From NCBI GenBank assembly GCA_003344405.1, contig NOWV01000042.1, positions 310,001-374,000 of the forward strand: 64,000 nucleotides of DNA, written 5' to 3'. Under the pieces are notes generated by a model, which worked only from the letters and a program-made list of their open reading frames with translations, was not told the origin of the DNA and did not search any database. The position numbers and the translations under genes were made by a program. This DNA comes from Trichoplax sp. H2 (taxonomy: Eukaryota > Placozoa > Uniplacotomia > Trichoplacea). Positions 23,023 through 34,600 of the stretch are shown here, one piece after another. Every line of letters begins with the position of its first letter. Within the stretch, counting starts at the first letter, position 1.

Positions 23023-24479
23023 GGCTGGTGCCTGAAGATCCCTTTTTAGTTAGTTAGTCGGTTAGATAGTCAACTAGTTTATCAATTGATATCTAATGGT
23101 AAAGACTATAATCTTGGGTGCCAAGATTTCTTCAGTAATAAATGATAGTAAATCTCTGACTATCTCGTCTACACTATCTATGACGCTATAATTATACCAT
23201 AGTATTCGGTCGTTGGAACTGAATTATTTGGTAATATAGCTAATCTCGCCTCTTCAAGTTAGTAAGTGGCGTTCTCCGCAAGGATTGGCGTGTGGAGACT
23301 ACTTTGTCACTAGTGGTGTGTGACAAGTACTTTTATCAAACTTACGACAAATGCTCAGAGCGAGGATCTCTTATGAATGCTATTATACTTGCACTGTATT
23401 AATTCTGAGATGATAAGCCTAATAAATGCAAATGATTACTAGCAGACTGTTAGAAAGAGAAATGATAGTGATAAGGTATATTGATTAGGCCGTCATTTTA
23501 TCAATTATTTTTTATTAATGTCATTTTAGCACGGTAATCTGAATAGTATCCTTTATATTATTTCTATTTTGAAATATCCTATCAATGACATAATTTTCGT
23601 TCACCAGCTATAGATTCCTTGTGTTGAATATATTAATTATTACAGTACTTATCCTCATAATGACTAGGTTTATAATTTGCAATGAGTTCTTAAGGTTTGA
23701 TGAGTTTAGCCAAAACATTATTCTAGCTTAATTTTGCTGTAATATGAAACATTTCAGTCGTAAATTATAACCATTCCATCTCTAGGCTTTACAGTATATC
23801 ATAACCTTAATTTACAAATTAAAACCCTTATGATGCCAAGACAGTTAGTTTTAAGTAAGTAAATTATATACGAACAATTGCAATTGATAGTACGTATGTC
23901 GCTTATTAATTAATTATCAACGTAAAGGATGTTATACTTTCCAAAATTTAAAAAGGTATGGCGCTTTATAATAATAACCTAGTGTCCTTTTACCACCCTG
24001 TCAATAAAATCATGACGACACAATTTTGATTAATAAATTCCCAAAATAAGATGCTAAACTCATCAATGAACTATAAAGTTATAATTATGAATTTAGGGTA
24101 GCAATACGTGTAGTTTGTGATCGGTTTATCAAGCATATGGCGAGATTGTTGCCTGCTACTTAGAATCAAATCGGATCTGGCATTCTTAGCGTTTAATATC
24201 TGTTAATGAAGATGCCAAGTGATGAATACACAATCATACAGAATATTATATCCTGTAACATAGTCTCTGTCTATGTACAGTTTTTTTTTGTTACAGGTTT
24301 CTGCATTTCTAAATATAATGTTTAAAAACGATACATTAATAATTTTAATTAATGAATCGTTGGTAGCAGAATGGTATAAATAAGAGCCCAATAAATTTGT
24401 CGAAAATCGCCTTAAAGCTATTTTCAATTATCAAAAATTTTGATTTTTGGTACCTGTAATTCGTATATATATAACATAG

Positions 24480-24546
24480 GTTACGGCCAATGTCGGTAAT
24501 GGCTGATATTATCGGTAATATCATCATTACCGACATTGGCCGTAAC
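24480..24546. repeat. Perfect 22-bp inverted repeat with 23-bp loop
   Basis: GTTACGGCCAATGTCGGTAATG (22 bases, 24480-24501) is exactly complementary to 24525-24546. The loop contains a second smaller inverted repeat GATATTA..TAATATC. The flanks are (TA)n on both sides (ATATATATAACATAG / ATATATATACATATA). It could be a palindromic MITE-like element or a hairpin RNA precursor. Confidence 0.8.
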
Positions 24547-24951
24547 ATATATATACATATAACTCTGAGTACTTAAAGCTAGTGATTAAGTGAACTCCAT
24601 TTATAAGAAACTATCCCTCATATCAATAGCAAACCGCTTAATATGCCATTAATTTCATTAATAGTGTGGGATTGTTGAATGATATTTTAAGCTTTAATTG
24701 ATGATAAAGGTTCATTTCAAGTATTAATCATGTAAAACTATTGCAGCAGCAGTAAGCCTGAATTAAACAATTTTTTTAAGTTTATTCTTATTTATTAATT
24801 TAATATTATCATTAAATTTTAAATCTTACGAATACAAAATAAACAAAGCACTGCAAACATTTGATGCCATTATATATCATCCCAAAGAATCTAAGGTGAA
24901 GAATTCTTAATTTTTGGTACGATTCTTTATTTTCTTGATACTAATTCAGCT

Positions 24952-26080
24952 TTGCTGGTTTATGTTCATCTGAACTTACAGATAAAAGCTAATATTGAAG
25001 GAATAACTTACAACTACAGCGAAATGGATATGCAAGATTATTTAGTATGCATTAATACTTCAATTAACAACGTGGAGTATAAAAGATATACCCAAATTTC
25101 AGGTTATGTTAATGCGAGCCTAATAAAATATTGTAATTGCTATCATAGGAATACTACGAGTAAGTAATACCACAGTTTGCTTGATTGTACAAACAAAACG
25201 ATCCCTTCTAAAATTTCCTTCTAGTCGACTGATTTTCTTATTAGCGATGTTTTACGTTCCAGTATTTGCGCTATTTCTGGCATTATCTGATACTTTAGTT
25301 TTTATTCCTGATTATCCTTACCCTCGTAAGACTATTTTTTGGAATCTTTTTCGTACCTTGCTAAGATCTAAATATTTATAATGCGCGTGTGGATTAATTT
25401 TAAATTATACCTTGCTTTATATAGCCTTGAAAGAATATTTGTGACAATTCGGTCATTTAAACGTAGAGAAATATTTATTCCTCATTACATTAACAATATG
25501 ATTGTGATTTAGTTATGTTTAGTCTAGCTGTGCCAATATTAATTGCTATTCGCGCAGAATTAGTATCAATATCACACATGCTATGGTTATGGACTCCATT
25601 TGATATGGACAATACCGTAGGTTTCGCTACATTTTTCGTCTTTCACTTATTTCTATCTGTAATGACAATCGCCGTAGCTTGCATTAGTTATGCCATCATG
25701 ATCTCTTACATCACACAGGTTAGACGAAAGGTAGCTACTAATGTTGAAAGTAATTTTAATTATAGAAATAATTTTATGACGGAGAACAAACAAAGAAAGG
25801 AAGATTACCCTAAAGATTAAAAAATTTAAACCACTTTTTTACTTTTCTTCCAATAAAACTATTTAATGATCAGAATAACTCGCTGCATTATGCGGCAACT
25901 GACGCAAATGATTATTATTACCATCACGCTATCTATAGTTTGTTGGATATCTAGCAAGATTTGTTACCTCGTACTTGAATTAAGAATTATATCATAAGTA
26001 AGCATCGTAAATTTAATTGCAAGGACGTTTATTTTAATTGATTTAGCAATTAATCCATTGTTATTTGGCGATTGATCGAC
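24952..26080 (+). pseudogene. Decayed class A GPCR of the YPYP subfamily
   Basis: Receptor landmarks occur in order but in different frames. They are a Tyr/Asn-rich N-terminus (from ATG 25024), helix 1 and loop (VIAIIGI...NTTVCLIVQTKRSL, frameshifted near 25125), helix 2 with the conserved Asp replaced (LAMFYV), first loop PDYPYPRK, a broken helix 3 with stop at 25379-25381, YSLERIF (ERI for DRY) and REIFIPHYIN, then a stop at 25510-25512. After that come helix 4-5 sequence (25515-25820), helix 6 MRQLTQMIII...VCWISSK (25872-25997) with a stop, and helix 7 AINPLLF. It has at least two frameshifts, four stops and a lost D2.50, so it is non-functional as a receptor. PDYPYP places it with 19485 and 60072. 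Confidence 0.85.
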
Positions 26081-29000
26081 AATATAAGAGCGTTTTTATT
26101 AATAAGATTATGAATGTGTGTAATTGCTGTTCTCCGATGTAAGACAGGCAATATTCAAGCCTTTCTGTGTTATTAAGAGCATTTAGACTAACATAAAGTG
26201 CAATAGTTGTTTAATATATTGAATTAGTAAAATTTTTACGAGAATATGTAAGAAAAACAAGGATTTAATATATTGACAACTTAAATTACTTAAGTTTAAG
26301 CATAGAAATTTAACAATCAATCAGGTATATGTAAGTTTGATTACTCAGTAATTTTAACATTTTCACTCAAAGATGCTTAGCACTAAGCAGTCGACAGCTT
26401 TGAGTGGAAATGTTAAAATTTCCAAGGCTGTGCACAAATATTACGAAAGACTTAACGTACCGAAACTGCTATAACGCTTTTTGTTAGATAACAAATTTTA
26501 CAATTTCCTCAAAATAAGACATCTCGGTATTATTCAGTTCAGATTTATTGCCTCCTCTGTTCATTTATTGATATTTTCATAGTTAAAATGTAAAGTAGGC
26601 TGCAAATTGAGTGAAACTTAAGTTTTACAGCTTAATTCAGAAGAGACCATTTTATCATTACCTCATGATGATGATACATGAATTGTCAATCAGAGTGTCT
26701 CAACTCAGTAGTCGGAATAAGAAAAATACAAGTTAACATAAGGCACAAAGTCAAATTTTGAACTAAAGTCGTTAACAACAGTTATCTTTATTTTAGAGAA
26801 ACTCTGTTTATATAGAAAACTTCTATGCGTAAACATGTTATTATTGCTATCTCTATCTATTATTTTAGCGTTTATCACCCTCGTAAATATATAAACAGAT
26901 TTTCCTACGTTATCCAACTTTTTCTACGACTCTTGTCTAGAACAACGTTCGGCGACTATAACATTAAGCATGCAATCATAATCATCGCAATATCAAAATA
27001 CTCTAATAATAGTTTTACTAAATTTAGTATCAGTAAGTTATCGGTATATCAGCAAATACATATGGATCTTAAAAAACGTAAATGTTTTATTCTTTGTAAC
27101 AATATTTAACTTGCTTAAGTTCTGCTAAATTGAAATTCTTCGAATAATTTATCGAGAAAACCTAGCTATGCTCTAAATACTGTATTGTAAGAAACTGTAT
27201 ATCATTGCCTTCTAGTCTTGCAAATAGCTCATGAACTTTTACAAACCTTTTTGCTAGTCTTAAATACTAAATTTAGCCCAGCTAGTTCAATTTGGTCCAC
27301 TTTTAAGTTGATTTTTTTTGCTGTTAGGCTGTCGGTAAACCTACACACATCCATGATAATTCTCCTAGTATTAAATTCTGTATCATGGAATATACGATGC
27401 TTTTGAATATGGCTATGTAAGAAACTTTTAAGATTTAGTAATATAATAATCTGAGTTATAAGATAAGATTAGGCCATATTGTCCATGGAGCAATTGAACT
27501 TTAAGAAAAATTTGATAGACGCAAACTAAAAGTGAATATTTTGGTAATTTAGAAAAATTTGATTATTTTGTTAAGAAGTTGTTGCTTTTAATCTAGGAAG
27601 TGTCCAATTATGACTAAAATGGAAAAAGCGTGGTATTTAACTTGAATTTCCGGATCAAAAATTGCAAGTAAAAGGTACAGCAGCCATAGAAACGTAAATG
27701 AGCCAAAATCTGATACGAATGATGATGAAGTTTGTCGAATAATCCCTGTAGTAAACGTAAGGCTGAAGTGTAACTTTATTTATTAATCAATTAACTATAA
27801 GTCTGTTTGTTAGTGTAACATCTCATCTCATTAGAGTGAACAGCGTATCTTCTAGATGTGGGCAATGACAGATATAGTTCGCTTAGGTCTTTGCCTCAAT
27901 CGTTAACTTTATATATAGTCAAAGTAAGCAAAGTCACATTTATTAAGAAAGCATTTGCTGCCATTTTTGGCCTCGATATTCGTTAATATCTAATAATATT
28001 TACGACCTACTTGTATCCGAAATAATCACTAACAGCTAACGCCTCTAAAAATATGCATTATTTCATAACCGTAAAGAATCACTATGTGATATCGATTATA
28101 TTATTAGAATAAGCCTACGATTTCCCAATTTTTCCAAATAAGCTTAGCTAGCTAAATAAATTTTTCGCCTTCCTCATAGCCGGAACTATGTTTGTGCACA
28201 CAGTAGCGATTTCAGCTAATAGCATCGGTGCTATGTTTTGTGTTTGAAAGTATGGTAATAGTATTCAGTGAAGAAATGTCTCAATCAACGCAGAATAGTC
28301 GGTCACGCCTAAAATAAAGTAGCAGTAATTAGGGGCTAAAGTATCACTCATTGCACTATGGCACACCGAAAAATATTATGAATTAGCGCATGTTGTTTCT
28401 TGTGTACATTTCTGTAACAGATTGCATAAATAAAAAAATTAGTGAGCCGTGGCTGATGATAAAATGGTAAACTGTAGCATACGCTCTTATATTAAGTACT
28501 AGCAGTGAGCCTATTACATATCACATATACGAACGTTCATTTAAGAGTCATGATGATATTTTAATTTCTTGTAATTAATTTCGGAGTAATTTTTACCCAT
28601 TATATTAAATCGATAATATGCACCGTAGTCCTGTGCATTGTACAAGTGGTATCTTAACATGCCGATTTCCCTTAATTTGGGTTTATCGCTATAAATATAA
28701 TAATTCTTCCAAAGATAGAATATATGGTTTATTTTTATTTAAACTTATCCTATGCTCCAAAGAGGGCAAATTAAAGCTAAAAATGGCATCGTATTTATCG
28801 AAATAGTTAACATGTATTAAAAGTAAAATTAATACTGAATGAGTCAGAATAAATTGCAGTGAGATAATACCGCTTCTATAAGATTCTATCGGAATTGATA
28901 AACGAATCTATTGCTGCCGATTAGCATGTAATAAGTTACAATATTGTCGTGGCGTAGTCTAGAACATTTGTAAGCTGCTAGAATTGTTACAATATAGCAT

Positions 29001-30227
29001 CGAATGATTATGCGAATAGGTGGTTAAATGTAGTTAAAGATTGATGATATGGTAAAAGCTTTAAATTAAAGTTGCTTAATGGCACTACACATCAAATAAG
29101 CAAGTTATTAAGCTAAGATATTTGTATTGAATTCTATACGCTGAGGACAAAGTCAGATCTGATGGTTTTAATGATTGTAATAGATTGTATTAGTTTAGTA
29201 TATAGCATCTAGTGATTTCAAGTGATTTCTGTATTTCACTAGTCATGAATGACATATCATCACATAAAAGCCTCATAACATAAAACAAAGTCCTAATTGT
29301 ATATTAAAATATTAACCTTAGAATATGAGCACAATAATATACCACTTATAAAGTAGACGTTTTGCGTAGATTGTCGGAAGTTTGTTGCCAAGGCGATACT
29401 AAGTTTATGTATTACTTCCTGGTTTTAGGACAAAATAAAGATATTAGGGTTTGAAGTTATATCAAAAGCATATTTTCAATTAATACTTACTAATCATTAC
29501 ATGATACTATTTTATTTATATAGGTTTATTATATCTAAGCATAACAAATAAAGTTGATAGATAATTACTACTGGTACACTATAAGCTAGCATTTAACTAT
29601 TCTTATACGCCTTAATTTAATTGTCATAGCCCAACTTCTGATAAATGTGATGTAATCTCAAGTAATTTCACAAATTAAAACAATATTATTTGTATGATAT
29701 ATAATTATACATTGCTTCCTAAGCCAGCATATTCTTAATTTAGATTCGCTTAATGTATAAAGAAGTTAATTGTCAGTAATACTGTGGGCGGTGGTAAGCC
29801 TTAATTAATTAAACAGAATTGCATTTCAAAACTGATCTACCTTGGTTTAATTTTTTAAATGCAGTGTCGAGAGTTTTTAATTTCTGCCAAAAGAGCGCTT
29901 CTAAACCACTTTGAATGTCTATGCCACAAGTATAAGTTAAAATTTTAGATATTGGGTGCCAATGCTTTGAAGATTATGGCTAATTTCATTTTAGACGAGT
30001 ATGTAAGGGATAATATTTCATAAAATGATTACGAATAAAGCAAGCAAGAGTATATCATTTAAATAGCAATGTTTAGCATAGTATTTAGATTGCGTAGTCT
30101 TTAATATGTTATACGTTTAGTAAAATAAAATTTTACTTGCAAAATGATTAATTCATGTTGATACACCAATTGTCGGCCATTGAAAAATCCCATAGATTGT
30201 AAAACTTTAATCATTAATTCTATTTTC
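26081..30227. other. AT-rich intergenic DNA
   Basis: No gene recognised. Contains the near-perfect inverted repeat at 26351-26419. Overlapping open frames around 26705-27109 look like chance AT-rich reading frames. Confidence 0.5.
26351..26419. repeat. 22-bp inverted repeat (one mismatch) with structured loop
   Basis: ATTTTAACATTTTCACTCAAAG without its final base pairs (22 bases, 26351-26372) complements 26398-26419 with a single T/G-type mismatch. The 25-bp loop itself contains TGCTTA..TAAGCA. It resembles the repeat at 24480 in size and geometry but not in sequence. Confidence 0.7.
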
Positions 30228-31604
30228 ATGCATTTAGGAATCGTATTAAATTATTGTCTTTATTTTCGCTTTAGCAGCAATTTTACGAGTATATTGAACG
30301 TAATCAATTCTAGTAATCCCGTTCTAGATACTTCTATACTCGGGCAAGGCTTAACAGATCCATTTAATGGTACTTATAGTCATCGATTTAATAATACAGA
30401 AAATAATGACTACGAAAATAGTAGCTTTATTATGACGATACGAGTTCCACGACTTATGATGGCTACTTTCGGATTAATATGTAATCCTATGGTACTCTTG
30501 CTTTTCCTTGTTAAACCATCACTACTCCACGTAGCATCGTATCGATTGATTTTCTTCTTAATAATAATCGATGTGTTGGTTAGTGTTATCTGCCTAGTAG
30601 TATCAACTACTTACGAATATTTTATTATTCAGTCTTCTCTTTATCAACGTTTACCAACTATTCGTCGTATACTTTGCATTTTAATTAGCTCAGATTTTTT
30701 CATGCGAGGATTAAGACGCATCTCAGCATATATCATTTCCATACTCAGTATTGAACGAATGTATAAGATAGTTTGGCCATTAGATTACCATCAAATATTT
30801 ATTCCTCGCTATATCAATTTGATGGTTTTACTTGCATTTATGGTGGGATTTTTATCAACAATTGCTAATTGCTTTCTTATCGAATACATCCCTCAACATC
30901 AATTTCCTTGCCAATGGATAGTACTGTCAAATAATCACTTCTGGGATACAGTTATATTCTCAAGCCTACTTTTCATACAGCTTGTTCTACCTATATTTGT
31001 AATCAGTATTTGCTATGGAGTGATAATAATTCAAATTCAAGGATTTTGTCCGGATTTCAGTACAAATAAACCTTCCAATCAGATTGGTACCTCCTGCAAT
31101 ATTAATATTCGAAGATTCTGCAATACGCAAGCTTCACGTATCGGCAAGTATCCATATGTAGATCATTTAGAACGTGTAGCAAATATTCCGCCATTATTGA
31201 AAGCGGTAACCGATGATGCGAATTATGGCTTGTTAATACAAAACCTATCTCATTTAAGTGATCAAGAAAGTAGCCTCGACAGAACTCGTGACTATCGAAG
31301 AAGCAGTCTACCAGATAAAAGTTACACAAATACATGAAATTTAACGCTTATGATCTTATCAACGACGATAGTATTCATGGCTTGTTGGATACCAACAGAA
31401 ATAGTTCACACGCTAATTCAATTTCGTGTGCTCCCAATAGCTTGTCGATTTTTATTCATAGCTAAACTTCTCATGGTATTAATTGCTGCCAGTAACCCAA
31501 TTACTTATTTCATAGTTAATAAAGCTTGCAGGATATTATTGTGGAAAATTCTAAAATTTTCGTACTTATTATTAATGTGTGTAATATTGGAGTGTTTCTC
31601 TTGA
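30228..31604 (+). pseudogene. Class A GPCR with a single in-frame TGA before helix 6
   Basis: One reading frame of 458 codons is intact except for TGA at 31335-31337. From ATG 30228: a long N-terminus with N-glycosylation sites (NFT, NGT, NNT, NSS); helix 1 GLICNP; D115 in helix 2; Cys150 before helix 3; IERM (175-178); Cys228 in loop 2; helix 5 IQLVLPIF; and an unusually long third intracellular loop of about 100 residues. After the stop come NLTLMIL, helix 6 ACWIP, and helix 7 NPITYF. In the other receptors the stop position is Arg (R-Q-V-T-L-M), so CGA to TGA by one C-to-T change explains it. No other lesion is present. It may be a fresh pseudogene, a segregating null allele, a sequencing error, or stop read-through. 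ERMYKIVWP links it to 60072. An upstream TTG at 30180 is not a likely start. Confidence 0.85.
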
Positions 31605-34600
31605 CGAAAAATGATATACAAATATCTTTTACGAATACATAGAGAATTTAAGGTAAAAAATTATATAATTAGATTATCTCTTAACTTCCTATTAGTATTA
31701 TTGTCGAACTTCTATATGAAGCAGTTTAAAATTTGCTATGCCAACTATGCCTGCTATTGTTTGTCATTTTTATAATTGAATAAGGATATATGTAGAATAT
31801 AATTAACGTCTTTAAAGTCATTAAATGATGGCTCCAATTTAAAGTTTCGAAAGTATTTATACAATTTCTACTATACCTCACTTTTAATTATCTCGCAGAA
31901 TATATCATTGAAAAATTATTAATCATCGATATGACATTTAGTGTGTTACAGTGACAGTATTTTCTAACTGTAAATTCATGCTTTGAAGGAATGACTGCTG
32001 AAATGAAGAGCAACTATCCAGTGTCAATATCATCGCCTATAAAAGAAATAATATTCCAGAACTGTGGTCACTAAGAAATCTTCTTAAAGTGATACTGCAG
32101 CAGATGATTAATTTATCTAGCCCTAGTCGACCATTATTAAATACTTTATTACATCAATTGTCTTGTAATATTGAAATAACTATCTTCTATGGTATTCTCA
32201 AAAATGTTCTGTACTAATTCTTACTAAATTCATTGCCGCCGCGAATCAAGTTAATAACCATAATTGGAGTTCCTGATATGCCTTGAGTCAGACATAGTAG
32301 TAAACACACGTATGACAGTATCAAAACCGACAAATGTCCAGAGTTTAGCTAATTTTTCGGTTTTATAGTAGGCATCCGTGCTAAATGTATCTCTCAGCGA
32401 TAATTTAGCATCTATATTGCCAACTCATGGTGTGACTTCTACAGGGTTTAATTCGTAATCTTGAGCGGTTTTTGTAGCAAAAATTAGTCAAAAGTATGTA
32501 TTATGATTAATATGATATTATAATATATTTTAATGAGCTGTTTACATGATGCTTGTGTAATATAATAACTTGTATTTGAAAAGTTATAATGCTAGTCTGC
32601 CCGTATATCCGACAAATACCCATATTAATTTATGAATTTGGGATTCATACGCAACCTGCTAATGTTTTGTAATTTTTCTCGTACAGTCATATTACCATAT
32701 TTAAAGCCTTAAGAAAGAAAATAAAATCCAAACGTGTTAACGTTACAGTAACTACATTTTAATAATCGATTTTATCTGTAATTTTCAACCTCTAAGTAGA
32801 CTATGATAGCGTGAAGGTCCGTTCTATAGTTCACACATTTTTAACAGGCACTGCAGATTTTTTAGGCATGTACATCTCGCCCTCGCCCTTTAATCTTTTA
32901 TTGTTCTAGTATACTGGACTATTTGACACACCTAGTGTTGTTCTATAAGAAACTTATTTTTAATACACTTTCACTATTTAACAGTAAAATTAGTCTTAAG
33001 TGATAGTTGGAAAAGAATCTATAAATTAGTTTGATGCTATTCTAATAGAATACGGCAGATCTACAAAGTCTAAAATCAGGTGTCACGAAGTAGCTTTTGT
33101 GTTCGAACCAAAACTTTAATATCTACTCTAATGAGTTGATCTCTGTTTAACTCTCAGATATCAACAGTGAAAAACTAGCTTATCCCCCATATTTGTGGGT
33201 AGCAAAAAATAAATGATAGTGTCTACAGTCAAGGTCTTCATTAAACCATCTTACGAATTAGGATAGCATATTATACTACAACATAACTGAAACTCTACTC
33301 ATAAGAATAATATTCAGACCTTTATATAGTTCTACGATTTTACGCATTGCATATGTATGCAAGGACTTATTTTTCTCGATATAATATAATTTTGTAAGCT
33401 AATTAATCTTATAACTCTTATAGCATTAATATTTACAACATATTTAGGTGCTATTTAACACCAATAAAGCTTGTTAATTAATATTAATTATCACATCAGC
33501 TACTTATTACTTCTACAAGACGACACCGGCACATATTTAGCCTCCGCTATCTAGATATTTACTATACGTGCTCTAACTATCAATGTAGCAATTAACGCTT
33601 TGCGATTTAGGCTAAGCTTAGTATTGATCTAGCTAAATTTGTCAGACGTCAATATTATTCTAAATTAGCACAACATATGGAGCGAGCCATGTAATACCAG
33701 GCTATATTTAATACTAATTAGTTGGTAATTTTTTTTCATTTTAAGAATTGAGAACTAGGTGTAAGTATTATTTGGAGAATGATTTCAAAATAAAACCAGA
33801 CCTGAAAAACAGTTGCACACTGTAAATACTCATAGTAGAGGTTGCACGTAAAATAGAAAACCGTTATTGAGTAGATATATCAATTATTGCATGTAAAGTG
33901 GCTAGTCCGATGATTTCCTTGTCATTGTAATTGCAGTATGAAATAGAAAATAGGCCAACCTGAATACAAAAATTATTACTTTACAGAATTCATTTTTACA
34001 CTGATTGGAATGCTTGAGATTAGTTGTTATGGAATTGTAGTATATGTATAAAGCGATTACAACTACGATTACGTAAAAGGCAAGGATTTTTATCGCAGGA
34101 AGGTAAAGTCTATTTCATACGAAGATTCCTAAGTAATTTTATATGAATATTTTGTCGATCTTAGTTGTCAGTCAATCAATACTAATAGAAACTAATAGTT
34201 TTAACGATACCAATTACTTAACTACAGCATAACAATAAGGGATTTATATAAAACATCTTCCATAGCTCTCAGTAGTAAGAAAGCTAAGGGACTATGTATG
34301 AGTAATATAAATATGGATTATAATACAACATGTATTCATCCTCTAATTCTTAAATCTGATCCTCGATAAATCCTAAAATTATTATTAGATGTTTTATTCT
34401 ATGAAAGTAGCTCCTACTACGTTATAATTTCCAACCTATCCGATTCGTTGATAGAATTGCTTACTCTCACGCCATATCATATAAACGCTATGATTATTTT
34501 GAATGGTCTAATAAATGTGTTATCCTACAGCCTCGAATATTGCTGGTACCGTTATAAGTTAAGAAAATTAAATCAATTACCTACATCGGTTACTTCATCA

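Larger units (their letters stand above)
20481..24479. other. Intergenic region with isolated TATA boxes
   Basis: No protein gene recognised. It holds TATA-like sites at 20650, 21536 and 23016, an 80-bp tandem duplication (21934-22093) and a hairpin-rich stretch at 23240-23380. Confidence 0.45.

Noticed and set aside
24203-24548. Minus-strand frames of 67 and 74 codons
   Set aside because: They run through the 24480 palindrome and AT-rich sequence, start at a non-ATG or chance Met, and show no domain.
26705-27109. Overlapping frames on both strands
   Set aside because: Composition is that of random AT-rich sequence (Ile/Tyr/Asn/Lys) with no splice context.
30180-30227. Upstream TTG extension of the 30228 receptor
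   Set aside because: TTG is not a usual animal start codon, and the first ATG at 30228 gives a sensible glycosylated N-terminus.
33080-33120. Minus-strand GGTTCGAAC resembles a tRNA T-loop
   Set aside because: Flanking bases do not form the T stem and no D-arm or acceptor stem is found.
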